From NCBI GenBank assembly GCA_009103225.1, contig RHPI01001428.1, forward strand, positions 219,316-283,315: a stretch of 64,000 bases of DNA, given 5' to 3'. A model generated the notes under the pieces. It saw only the letters and a program-made list of their open reading frames with translations, was not told the DNA's origin and did not search any database. Both the position numbers and the translations under genes were made by a program. Source of the stretch: Chlorokybus atmophyticus (taxonomy: Eukaryota; Streptophyta; Chlorokybophyceae; Chlorokybales; Chlorokybaceae). Positions 34,865 through 45,384 of the stretch are shown here, one piece after another; position 1 is the first letter of the stretch; each line of letters starts with the position of its first letter.

Positions 34865-35398
34865 TGGAAGCTTGTACTGTGCTCGCCTGTCATTGTATAG
34901 TTGGGTTTGTAACTTCTGCTGTTGGAAGCATTGGTATCAATTTTGTGCATAGTCTGAAGGTGGCCCGGGTGCTGTTTACATTGATGTGTACCTGGGCTCA
35001 CACACAGACTCGTACACTGATGCACTTGAGAAGGCAACAAGCTGAGGGCATTGCAAAAATCACAAGCGGTACTAGCTGGGGGGACTGCCACAGAACTGCC
35101 CATCAGACTAAAGTAGTGACGGATACCCTGCATGACCTGTCAGACCTAGCTGCATGACTAACAACATGTCGCTGTAGGTGGCAGACTACACAGGCATTGT
35201 CTTGCGACTTCATTGTTAAGTACACAGCCAATTGTAGCTGTTAACGCGGTCTACAGGTCTACTAGCTAAAGCAACAATCATTGCCAACGTCATCTTCCAC
35301 ACCATACTCACTACGCCTGCCAGAACTCCGCAGCCTTGCTTACACTACTAGACTTGCAGCTGATCAACATGTTTGCAATGCCTACCAACAAAACTGCG
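34865..35398. other. Intergenic region between convergent genes
   Basis: 3' flanks of the GT29 gene (TGTAA word at about 34905) and of COX15. No gene is supported. Confidence 0.45.
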
Positions 35399-36610
35399 TC
35401 AAGCATGCGCCAGCTTGACAGCTTGCTTGGCAGCGAATGCAGCAGTGTGAGGCTTGCGCAGAGCGTGCAGAAGCGCCAACACCACTGTGAAGAGCGTGAG
35501 AGCGCCCGCTTGGTGGGCAGAGCCGAGGCTCACGGGTACATGGTTCAGCAATGTCGCCACTCCGAGTGTGACTTGTGCAACAGCGGTGGCAGCGAGCAAG
35601 TTGGTGAGGTTGACAACATTGGAAGGGAGTGCGGGTTGCAGCCTCCGTGCGTACGCCCACATTGCCAAAGTTGCCCCGAGTGTTGTGAGCGCGAGCACGC
35701 GATGATCAAACTGCACTGTGGCTGTGTTCTCAAAGAAGTTCTTGATGGTGGGGTGCAGCTCCAGAATACTCTCCGGGACAAGACGACCATTCATCAGCGG
35801 GAAGGTGTTGTAAGCGTGCCCGGCATCATTGCCAGCAACAAACGCCCCCGACATCGCTGTGATGCCGATGAGCGCTGCTAGCGGGTGCACTCGCTTTCTG
35901 AGTGACAGCAGCGATGACAAGGATGACAGAGCTGATGACACTGGTGCGGGCCTCGACACTGTCAGAGCTGTCCAGAATAGGGTGGAATATATAGCAAAGG
36001 CTGTTCCCAGATGCATGGCGAGTCGGTAGGGGCTCACGCGGGGAATATCTGTTGGCGAAGGTGGGGCTTCTAAGCCAGACTTGACCATCCACCAGCCAAT
36101 CAAGCCTTGGCCACCACCCAACGCAAATAGCATGCCAAGGCGGGTCATAAGAGCAGGAGTGAGGTAGCGCTTATATGTAAAGTAGCTGAAGGGTATGATG
36201 AAGGCGACCCCGAGGGCACGCCCCCACATGCGATGCGCATACTCCATCCAGTAGATAAACTTGAACTCATTTAGGGTCATAGAGGGGTTCACGCGCTGAA
36301 ACTCTGGTGATGCGCGGTACTTTGTGAACTCGTTCTCCCAATCGCCTTGTGTCCATGGCGGCCGAGTCCCGGCAAACCGCCACTCTGTCATTGACAGTCC
36401 CGAGCGCGTCAACCTTGTCACTCCCCCCAACACAACCATGCTGAACACCCACGCAGCAGAGGAGTACAGCCAGATAGACACCGCACGCTCAGCTGCTGGG
36501 CCGCCCCTCACCAGCGGATGAACTATTGCTGTGCTTGCTGCTGTTGTAGCCAGCATGCGTGCCCCAACACTCTGATTACCACATATAGTCCATCCCTGAC
36601 TTCCATGCAT
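35399..36610 (-). CDS. COX15: Heme a synthase COX15, mitochondrial
   Basis: An uninterrupted minus-strand frame. From the in-frame ATG at 36610 it encodes 403 residues; the frame stays open upstream to 36721 without another ATG, so an upstream exon with the real start is possible. The N-terminus is Ser/Thr/Arg-rich (mitochondrial presequence type). The core shows VVLGGVTRLTRSGLSMTEWR, KFIYWMEYAHRMWGRALG, GGGQGLIGWWMVKSGL, RLAMHLGTAFAIY, GAFVAGNDAGHAYNTFPLMN, VQFDHRVLALTTLG and LGSAHQAGALTLF. The histidines in these blocks are the conserved heme/cofactor ligands, and eight membrane helices are evident. COX15 oxidises heme O to heme A in the inner membrane for cytochrome c oxidase. Confidence 0.95.
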   Translation of the reverse strand: MHGSQGWTICGNQSVGARMLATTAASTAIVHPLVRGGPAAERAVSIWLYSSAAWVFSMVVLGGVTRLTRSGLSMTEWRFAGTRPPWTQGDWENEFTKYRASPEFQRVNPSMTLNEFKFIYWMEYAHRMWGRALGVAFIIPFSYFTYKRYLTPALMTRLGMLFALGGGQGLIGWWMVKSGLEAPPSPTDIPRVSPYRLAMHLGTAFAIYSTLFWTALTVSRPAPVSSALSSLSSLLSLRKRVHPLAALIGITAMSGAFVAGNDAGHAYNTFPLMNGRLVPESILELHPTIKNFFENTATVQFDHRVLALTTLGATLAMWAYARRLQPALPSNVVNLTNLLAATAVAQVTLGVATLLNHVPVSLGSAHQAGALTLFTVVLALLHALRKPHTAAFAAKQAVKLAHA

Positions 36611-38057
36611 GGACGTCGTATGCAGCAGTGAGCGCAAGCCAGGCACTACCCCTGCCCTGAAAGCGCCGCTGCTTGCACGCCAACCAATCTGCTGGGCAAC
36701 ATGGCAGTCAAGTGAAGCCACACAGTATTAGCAAGGCAATGCTTCTGATTTGTGTTGTCGCACATGCCGCCAACACTACGAGAGGACAATTACATGCCAT
36801 GCAAGCATGCCAGCACATTCAACAGTCTCAAGCATCATAGCCAAGCATGAAATGTACGCATGCAATCGCCTGCAACGTGCAAAGCCAGCTTGAACAACAA
36901 TCCGAGGCCACCAAGCATCTAGCATGCAGGCAGTAAGCACTGGAGTGATGTCATACAGAGAGAGTCAGCGATCAAGTGTTACCCCACATTGTCCACCAGC
37001 TTCCTGACAACAGTGAGAGCACTGCTGCACGAAGGGCAAACTAGAACCAGGTTTCGGTCATCATACTCTCTATTGCATTCTTGTCATAAGCAAATTGCGT
37101 CAAAACGAATCGGAATCCGCATACTACGCGTGCTCACAGCGGCAGAGCATCACATGCATGCTGACTGAACATGCATGCAAAGTGATAGCACACACCGCTT
37201 CGGCTGCAGCGGAAGTGGAGCAACTAGAGCAGCGAGCAGCACATGACGTTGAAGCACCAGCGCCATAAGCAGCAGCGGAGGAGGAAGTGGCGACGTCCGC
37301 CAGCACCCTCCGCGCTTGCCCAACAACCCTCACCGCAGCTGACCGCATTGCACTATGACCACCCGGACGACACCGACACGGACAGCACCACCACCGCCGC
37401 TACCGCCGCCAGCAACTTTGCCACTTGCGACAGCACATACGTGGCAGCCTGCCACTGGTAGGTGCTGAATCTGATCAACAAAACCTACTAAACGAACGAA
37501 CCGGCGACGCCATTCAGGGTTTGTTGATCGGGGTTGGAAACCCTAAGCTCATGGTGCTGAGGATTGCCAGCTGGCGGATGCTCGTTGCGTAAACGCGTCG
37601 CAGCGGCGGCGGCTGTGTGGTTGTGGAGGGCATCGGGGGTCTGCTAGGGTTCTTCGCTACAAAGGTGGCATTGTTGGACGACAGTGTATCCCCTCGTTGG
37701 AGCTGAGACGCGACGGAGGGAGGCGGCAACATGGGTGGAGGCAGCCGCGGCGATGGTGAGTGCCGGTTCTGGGAGAGAAGGCGGAGTGGCGTCTGTGGCA
37801 GCATTGAGTAGTGCTTCTCGCAACTTCCACATCCTCAGAATCCAGCATGAAACGGTGGGCAGGGGAGTGGCAGCTGGGTAGGCAAGTTTGCTGACCGGTT
37901 TGGGGAGTGCAAGGCAAGTAGGCTGCGCTACACACAGCTTACTTGTGTTAGCAGCTAGCAACAAGGTGTGCTTGTTGTCGCAGTGCACCCATCTAGATAA
38001 GAATCAGTGTTGTTGTCGTGGCCATCGTCATCAAGGAGAGAAAGGAACGCAGCAGGC
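36611..38057. other. Intergenic region, divergent promoters of COX15 (-) and ARF (+)
   Basis: About 1.4 kb. It contains AAACCCTAA (37538-37546) and CTAGGGTT near 37643, both upstream of the ARF gene. GC-rich patches at 37200-37460 and 37680-37800 create overlapping frames on both strands with no recognisable domain. A small upstream exon of COX15 or an ARF 5' UTR exon could be hidden here. Confidence 0.45.
37538..37546 (+). promoter_or_regulatory. Telo-box (AAACCCTAA)
   Basis: An exact telo-box about 510 bases upstream of the ARF start codon. Confidence 0.45.
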
Positions 38058-38651
38058 ATGGGTAACGCCATCAGGAAGGCGTTGGACAGGTTGGTGTGGG
38101 GCAACAAGGAGATGAGGGTGGTAATGCTGGGGCTGGACGCCGCAGGCAAGACCACAATTCTGTACAAGCTTCACATCGGGGAAGTGCTGAGCACGGTGCC
38201 CACCATTGGATTCAACGTGGAGAAGGTGCAGTACAAGAACGTGCACTTCACCGTGTGGGACGTGGGCGGGCAGGAGAAGCTGCGGCCCCTCTGGCGCCAC
38301 TACTTCAACAACACCGATGGCCTCATCTACGTGGTGGACTCTCTTGACAAGGACCGTGTCACCCGCGCCGCCGCAGAGTTCCAGACCATCATCTCCGACC
38401 CCCTCATGCGCCACGCCGCCATCCTCGTATTTGCCAACAAGCAGGATCTCAAGGGCGCCCTCAGCACTGCGGAGGTCTGCGAAGCCCTTGGCCTCACTGG
38501 CCAGCTCGGCCGCGGCCGCAAGTGGCATGTGCAGGGCGCAGTTGCCACGCAGGGTGAAGGCCTTTATGAAGGGCTCGACTGGCTGGCTTCCACGCTCAAG
38601 AGTGTCCTTGCCTCAGGCGGCTCCACTGCTGTCAACGCCCTCGGTCGCTAG
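38058..38651 (+). CDS. ARF-family small GTPase
   Basis: A single-exon 197-residue protein. Gly2 in [11 protein letters not shown] is positioned for N-myristoylation, followed by the amphipathic helix. The nucleotide-binding motifs are intact: P-loop GLDAAGKT (25-32), switch [12 protein letters not shown] (48-57), switch [19 protein letters not shown] (67-83), NKQD (127-130) and a degenerate SA loop AVATQGEG. These place it in the ARF/ARF-like group that recruits coats and tethers to Golgi and endosomal membranes. It has a C-terminal extension of about 12 residues beyond canonical ARF1 (181). It may belong to the ARFB/ARL class; the exact subgroup is not decided. Confidence 0.94.
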   Translation: MGNAIRKALDRLVWGNKEMRVVMLGLDAAGKTTILYKLHIGEVLSTVPTIGFNVEKVQYKNVHFTVWDVGGQEKLRPLWRHYFNNTDGLIYVVDSLDKDRVTRAAAEFQTIISDPLMRHAAILVFANKQDLKGALSTAEVCEALGLTGQLGRGRKWHVQGAVATQGEGLYEGLDWLASTLKSVLASGGSTAVNALGR

Positions 38652-39784
38652 AAGCTGCATGTACTACCCTTGCTGCTTTTCCCTTTCCTGCATGCCGCTC
38701 GCTCTCTAAGCCCAGCTCTACAAGCCTAATCAAAGGATGAAGTCAGGAGATGTGGTCGGTAGGATGCATTGGCAGGCCGTATGCGTTGAGCAAAGGAAGT
38801 AGTGCTGTGCATTGTTAGTCATGTCCTTGACGTTTGCACAAGTGGCCCCGCTACTGTGAGAGCAGTATGACAGCGCAGCGCATGGCTAGGGGTTGCACGC
38901 ATGTGGGGTTGAGTTTAGCCAAAGTACGGGTGCAGCTGCCAGCCACCTGTAGCCATTGTCTAGTTGACAATACAGCAATTGTAGATGTTGCCGCGTAAGT
39001 TGGGTTGGTCAGATGTGCTGACATCTGCAAGGTTTTGTGCGCTTTGTGTAGAAGACCAGTTGTGCGAGCCTGTCATGTGATGTGCACACTGCAGTGACAC
39101 TGCTGCAGTTGCAATGCCGCACGAGGCATGCTGCATGAAGACAGCATAAGCTGGTTAGATAGTAAAGTGTGTGCGGTGCGATACTCCAAAACATTGACCG
39201 GCTGATTGCCCTGCGCATGTACAACACGTAGGCATTTAGTCATACCATATACTGCTGCAGGTTGCTTAGTGATACTTCTTCTTGCGGACATTCACTGTGC
39301 GGATGCGAACACGTCAACTAACCAGCTACATCAGCACGGGCCACCGCAGGCAGGGCACAGATGCACTGATTTTTAAGCACAGTCTTGCGATGTCATTGCA
39401 ATTGCTTCAGCTTGCCGCATTTGGCAAATAACTGATTCAACATAGTCAACTCCTTGCTGCCGCAACCAAAGGTCTGTCCAGTCACATACACCAGACAGGT
39501 GGGTGAATCTGTTAGCTCCTGCTGATTGATGTTGTCCTTTACTTACGACATTGCTTTGCCAAGTACCCGCATGCAGGCAATCACCCACAGACCCAGCAGA
39601 CTCAATGTAGAGCGAGTTTGCTACATGTCGATTGGTAACCCATCCCTGAGTGCAACAAGCACAGCAATTGGCGTTGTATACCTACGATCAAAGTGATTGT
39701 GTCTGTTAGGTGCAACAATATCGCGCTTACGGTGAGTGTAGCTACAATAACCGATGGAATGGCAGCAATGACACCGCACCTGGC
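38652..39784. other. Intergenic region between convergent genes
   Basis: 3' flanks of ARF and the SDR gene. No supported gene, repeat or RNA. Confidence 0.45.
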
Positions 39785-40895
39785 TCAACTTGTCGCAGTG
39801 GAAGCCTTTGAGGTAGACTTCCGCTTCGGCATGAACAGCGCAGAGACACCATGATCCAGGAGACCAGGGTACAGGAAGTACAGAGTGACAAAGATGTTAT
39901 AAAACCATGGCGTGACCACCTGGCGATCTCCGCGTCCGGCTGCATCTGCTATGACTTGGGCGCACTTGGAGGACGTCATGAGTGGTACAAAGTGAGACGT
40001 CTTCTTCTTGTTGGTGGTGGTGAGCGTCTCGCTGAGCGGCTTGCCATCTCGACCGATGGCCTTTCCTGTCACCATGCCGGTGTCCACAAACCCTGGACAG
40101 GCAATGGTCACACCCACTTCCCCGTTCAACTCCATGCGTAGAGAGTTGAAGAGCCCCATTAGGGCATGCTTGGAGGCCTGAGCACAGGTAACCTATTGTC
40201 AGCATCAAGCGAAGGCCATGTATCTATACATCGTACACCAACTTGTGCAGTGTGTAGTGCACTCACATTGTAAAGGGTTTGGCGTGGGAAAGGCAAGAGA
40301 CCGCCAGCGGAGGAGACCACTACAATCTGTCCACGGGATTTGCGCAGATGTGGTATGGCGTAGTATGCTGGCCAAAGGCAGCCATAATAGTTGACATCCT
40401 GCGCATGCACATAGTCAGAGTGTTGTGCTACACGCATGAGCAAAGTCAACAGAAGGATGGCACGCATACCATATAGTTTGTGAAACCCTGCGTAGTTGTG
40501 GCAGCCTCTAAGAAGAACTGCATGGCCACGCCAGCGTTCAGCAGAAGCACATCGATGCGGCCGAAGCGCTGCACCGCCTTCTCAACCAGGTTGCGGCACT
40601 GGTCCTCCTTGGACACGTCGGTGACAACAATGTCCACCTCAGGGCTGCCTGCGGCTTGGCAGGCCTGGGCTACCTCCTTCAGCTGCTGCTCGCTGCGCGC
40701 GGCCAAGAGCAAGCGCGCCCCGCGCCGGGCATACTCCTCTGCGAGCGCCTTGCCAATGCCCGAAGACGCTCCGGTGAGCACCACGGCCGCCCCGCGCACG
40801 CTCCGCTGCTTGCGCAGCGACCCCGACAAGTTTGGCAAGATGAATATCAACAGCACGGTTGCCACAAAAGCAAACGCAAACTCCGACAGGAACAT
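39785..40895 (-). CDS. Membrane-anchored short-chain dehydrogenase/reductase
   Basis: Predicted 316-residue protein from three phase-0 exons: 40895-40470, 40398-40267 and 40177-39785. The N-terminal segment FAFVATVLLIFILPNL is a membrane anchor. The classical SDR motifs are all present: TGASSGIGKALAEEYARRG (cofactor), LLLNAGVAMQF, the catalytic Ser in IVVVSSAGGLLPF, and Tyr-x-x-x-Lys split across the exon 2/3 junction (LYN|ASKHAL). An extra C-terminal membrane segment (FYNIFVTLYFLYPGLLDHG) is followed by a basic tail. Layout and sequence resemble the DHRS7B/11-beta-HSD-like branch, which reduces lipids or steroids at ER or lipid droplets. The substrate is not predictable. The ATG at 40895 is the first in frame. 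Confidence 0.9.
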
Positions 40896-41854
40896 TGCAG
40901 CTGCTTGTGCTGCTGTTGTCTTCTTTGTCAAGCTGCAGGTAGATAATCAACTCCGGGTACAAAGAACCCTACAACGAATAAAGGAAACACGTTCGTAAAG
41001 TGCTTATTGTATTGGAAGCGGGAGCAGTGCAGTGACAAACCAATTATCAAGTTTGCAAACCAAACGGCTCGTGAGTAGCCCAGTATTTAGTCAGGAAGAC
41101 AATGCGAAGTGCAACGCGGTTGTACCACACAGACTGAACCGTCGAAACACAAAAACGCGTGCTGATGTTTGAGGACTGGCTGTTGCATGCGTGAAGGGAT
41201 GCATGCCACCTCCTCACAAGGCATGCAAAAGCCGCAACGAGGCGTCACAAACCTGCTCCAAATTCACCTCCAAACCGCAAAACACGTTGGGGCGTGTGCA
41301 AGTGGCTTTGCTGGGATAAATGCTGCGGGCAACGCCTTTTGGGTGGGTGGACTAACGACGCATGCAGGGAGTGCTGGTGGCACGCAAGACGTTTACTACC
41401 TGAGAGATACGCACAGCAGATATACTGCTCCCAACACACTACTGCATGTGCTGCGAAACCAACAAGCAGGCTGCCATTGCCTATACTCCGTTTTGCATGG
41501 CAGCGCATGCCCGAAACCAACCACTCAAGCAAGGGGGAAACACGCTCACCTGACCGGACAGCTATGACACTGTTTGCCCTGGACTACCGCCACAGGCACC
41601 TCTCCGGCGCCTCGTCCTCCTCCTGGTCGTCCTCCGCCGCCGCCTGAACCCTCACCTCCCAGACAACATCAAGGACTATATTGAAAAAGGCCACAACGGC
41701 AGCGTTTGTGGTCAATACAATCACACCAACAAACCAGAGTATCCCAAACACCCTCTTACATCGACAAAGCGCTCAACCATGTGCGCCGACAGAGCGCTTA
41801 GCGACACTCATTCATCGACGTCTCAGCCTGGTGCTGACTAGGAGCAGCAATGTC
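40896..41854. other. Intergenic region, divergent promoters
   Basis: Between the SDR start (-) and the Yippee start (+). A 62-codon stop-free minus-strand frame at 41772-41584 encodes a convincing membrane segment followed by an acidic tail but has no Met (see findings). Otherwise no gene is visible. Confidence 0.4.
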
Positions 41855-42559
41855 ATGAGCCAGGCGGCGGCGGCGGCGGCGGCGGAGCAGCAGCGTCTTC
41901 GGGGCTTGCGCATGGGGCGGTTTGGAGCAGGCTCGTCGTCGTCGTCGTCGCCGGGAGGAGGGCGCTCCGCTTCCCCGCTGCCCAGAGAATGGCTCACGGG
42001 GCCCCGCATCTTCTCCTGTGGCGGATGCCGCGCCCACGCCGCCTCGGCCGACGAGGTGATTCAAATGTGCTTGGTGGCTTTCCTTTTGGTTAAGCCACTC
42101 AAAATTTGGAATTGATGTTTATCATGCGCAATTGTCAGCGGAATGTGGTAGTATTTGACAAGCCAAGCGGTCTTGCTCAATATCCTCCACACGTGCATAC
42201 ACACACAGTCACATGACAGCGTACACGTGCTTGTGGTGGTACACAAGTACACGAATACGCATCTGCATATACATATACACATGAACTTATATATACGTGT
42301 GCAGGTTATAAGCAAGGCGTTTCAGGGGAGGGCGGGAAGGGCTTACCTGTTTGAGAGGGTGGTGAACTGCAGCGTCGGGCCAGCGGAGGACAGATTGTTG
42401 ATAACTGGGATGCACACCGTAGCGGACCTGCGCTGCGCCCACTGCAGCCGCCTCCTCGGCTGGAAGTATGAGCGGGCCCACGAGCAGTCCCAAAAGTACA
42501 AGGAGGGCAAGTTCATCATTGAGAAGGCCAACATGTACAAGGAAGGCTCCGGATGGTGA
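41855..42559 (+). CDS. Yippee-like zinc-binding protein
   Basis: Predicted 151-residue protein from two phase-0 exons: 41855-42055 and 42305-42559. The first 55 residues are a low-complexity Ala/Ser/Gly leader not conserved in the family. The Yippee domain follows: [76 protein letters not shown] and KFIIEKA. Two CxxC pairs (CGGC and CAHC) bind one zinc ion; the fold resembles the CRBN/MSRB beta-tent. Animal YPEL4/5 act in the nucleus, at spindle poles and in the CTLH E3 ligase; the plant role is poorly known. The intron contains long CACACA/TATATA stretches. Confidence 0.94.
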
Positions 42560-45384
42560 TGGAGTTACATGGAAGCAGCCCCTCTCATTGGTGCATGAGG
42601 CACCTCCCCCTCCCGACTTGCCCCGCATTTGCGCCCCTGCCCTCTGTATAATATCATCCGGTTGTACGCACGCCTGAAGCATGCACGCGTCCTTTACAAC
42701 CCCAGCAACAGTTTGTTTTACTACTACTCCCTCCTGCCGAAGCTCTTCTTGGCTCGTGATGCCTGTGTACATTTGTAATTAGCACGCCGTAAGTAATAGC
42801 AGTAGTAGCATTGCGCTAGAATAAAACGTTTTCTTCCAGCTGCCGCTCCTCTTCAGACTTTGCGCCTCGCTGTTTACAGTTTTCTGCATAGTGAGCAGTG
42901 TGGCACTGCTTTGCTGTAAACAGATTTGCGAAGATTCTGAACAGCACCACATGCATCCCTGTTACATGATTTATTCCTTAGGTGCGCAGCAAGCAATGCA
43001 GGCGAGGTCACAAGGCATTTCTGGTTGGCCCTGGAGTCTCTCTAACTGCACCTAGCGAGCCCGCACAGTAAATAAGTGATAACCACATCTCAATCTCTGG
43101 CTAGTCGCCTCTCTCTCCCTGCCTATCCCCATGTTACTTGGCGAGCAACTCTTGCAACACTGCTGAAAACGCATACTGCTTATGCGAGCACATGCACGAT
43201 CTGCCATGCGCTCGATGCGATGTGCGGCTTTCTCAAGCCGCATGTTGTCAATGTGGTTGAGGATTTCGTGTAGTTGTTACGCATGCATGCATTCGTTGTT
43301 GGCTTGGTGCACAGTGGAGTGACCGCCTACTTGACAACTTGACTAGTTGCTTGACTGCCTTACTTACTGCTAACTCAATGACTGTGTGGACGTCATTCTC
43401 AGCAGCAATGGCGCTGGCACCTGCCGATCCCCTGCAGCCATGGCTTCGGTCTTACCACATAACTTACCTGCTGCACAGCCTCAGCCGCCATCGCTGGCGT
43501 TCATTTGCACAGCACTGCAAGCATCCCCGCCCTCCGCCCTGCCTGCACTTGCTGCTGCTGCTACGCTCTATCCATTGTCTTGCCCTCGACCTGCAAAGCC
43601 TGCGTCCTTACTCCTACCGCCTGTTGCACAGGTCTGCTTTGCAAACTCGACACTACTTGCCCTTGCCTGCCCTGCTGCCTCTGCCCCTCCCCTCCCCTCC
43701 GCCTTGCACCAGCACTTAGCTAGTGCACATAAGTTACTTAGTGCCCTTGCCCTTTTAATTGAGCTGCCATTGCCCGTGTGCTTGCTGGTGCTTGTACTGC
43801 CTGTGCGTGCGTTGTGTCAACGTCTGAAAAGCCTATGCATGTGCTAGCAGTTCGCACCCTATACCTGACCACATACGTCCTCACAGCGCTCAACATCTCA
43901 CTCACATGTTACCGCACAGCACCACGCACATCGCACCCCACAATCACGCCCAGCATTCCACACGTGCACCGTCGCGGTAGCCTGCTGGAACCACTGCGCA
44001 CATAATATCGAATAAAAGTGCGATTGCAAGTGCAATGCCATGGCTTGCTCATGCAGTCGAGCTGGCCCAAGCTTGTGGTATGTGCATATGACATGTTGGA
44101 ATGCTATGCGCATCAGTCACTCACACCAGCTCACCCTCGTCCATGGTGACATGCCGCGGTCCCAACAACCACACCCACAGAGCCCATATACCCAATACCA
44201 TATCCACCTGAAAAGTAGCGCCACCGTCATGTCGACAACGCGGTTTTATGGTGCACATGTGACCATTGTGTGACAGTCTGAGCATGTCGGTGTGTGGCTG
44301 CCATGTGAGCGTGTCCGTATGTGGATGCTGTGCGAGCATCTGACAGAGTGAGATTGAGGAACTCTGCAAGGCTGCCCATGTAATTAGCTGAAGAGCAGTG
44401 AGACTGTTGCAGTTGAGTCGTACCTGTGGACACTATGACTGTGGTCATGGTTGGTATTTAGCAAACGAGACATAGCTAGCCTGCGAGTTCTTGCAGACTA
44501 CATAAGGTAAAGCATAGGGGCCATCAGAGCAAGCAGACGCAGCGCAGCGCACAGACCTGCAGACGCTCATCCAACGAAAACAACTTGTATGTACACATGA
44601 ACATGTACATCATCTGTCAGTAGCCGCTCGTACAATCATCACCTTCAACCACAAGCTCAAGTGCAACTTCCTAGCTCTTTAGCACTATATAAGACTCAGA
44701 GCATGGCTGACACAACAGCAAGCACAACCGCCCAGTGACTCGACCTCCACACACACGCTCTGATTTCTGCCGTGTCTGTCCTGTACATTACATGTGATCC
44801 GCAATGAAGCACGACACCAATGTACACGTGTTTGGTCACAGCGCTTGTCGTGCAGTGGAGACAAAGCATGCCTACAAATTGAGGTAGAGCTGCAACACGC
44901 AGGCCTGCTTCCAAAGCTAGGCAAGGTGTACCAGGACCCATAGATTACATCAAGCGCACCAACTGCGCCCAGCACCAGTGTTTGTACATGGCACTAATAG
45001 ATAGTGGATTTGTAACAAAGAAAGTACGCAAGACTGCTGGCCTGCTTCTGCACAGCTGTGGTGACAACCCTCATAACCGCTCCAAGCTACTGTTACCACA
45101 TCTTGCACTGCACGTCTCAATCGGTATTTGTCCAGCCTCGCCCCAACCCCGTCAACACATGAGGAGTATTGAAGGAAAACAAGCTCATGACTTGCGATGT
45201 TAACCAATGCCTGTCGTGTTCCCTACATTCAGCAACAGGCCCTCGGCTGAAGCAAACGCAAACTCAATGCGGCCATGACAGGTGAGGGTGCAGTTACATT
45301 GCACTTGCGTCTTCACACAACTTCCTGGGAAGGTATGCCACACACAGCCGAAGGCTCGTGAGCACTACACCACGTGCCTGGTGC
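42560..45384. other. Intergenic region between convergent genes
   Basis: About 2.8 kb. A pyrimidine-rich stretch (about 43480-43720, many CCTGC/CTTGCC words) opens two overlapping + strand frames (43339-43719 and 43386-43847). Their Leu/Pro/Ala/Cys composition follows directly from the base bias, so they are not called as genes. No other feature. Confidence 0.45.

Noticed and set aside
36611-36721. GTG at 36721 as the COX15 start
   Set aside because: Eukaryotic nuclear genes rarely start at GTG. The in-frame ATG at 36610, or an unseen upstream exon, is more likely.
3535-42780. TGTAA as a polyadenylation signal downstream of several genes
   Set aside because: It occurs near the ends of DDI1, eL13, the permease, TGD2, GT29 and Yippee, but a five-base word is expected by chance in about a quarter of 300-base flanks. 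Not strong enough to annotate.
43339-43847. Two overlapping + strand ORFs of 127 and 154 codons in a pyrimidine-rich tract
   Set aside because: Composition is dominated by Leu, Pro, Ala, Cys and Ser as expected from CT-rich DNA. There is no domain, and the two frames compete with each other.
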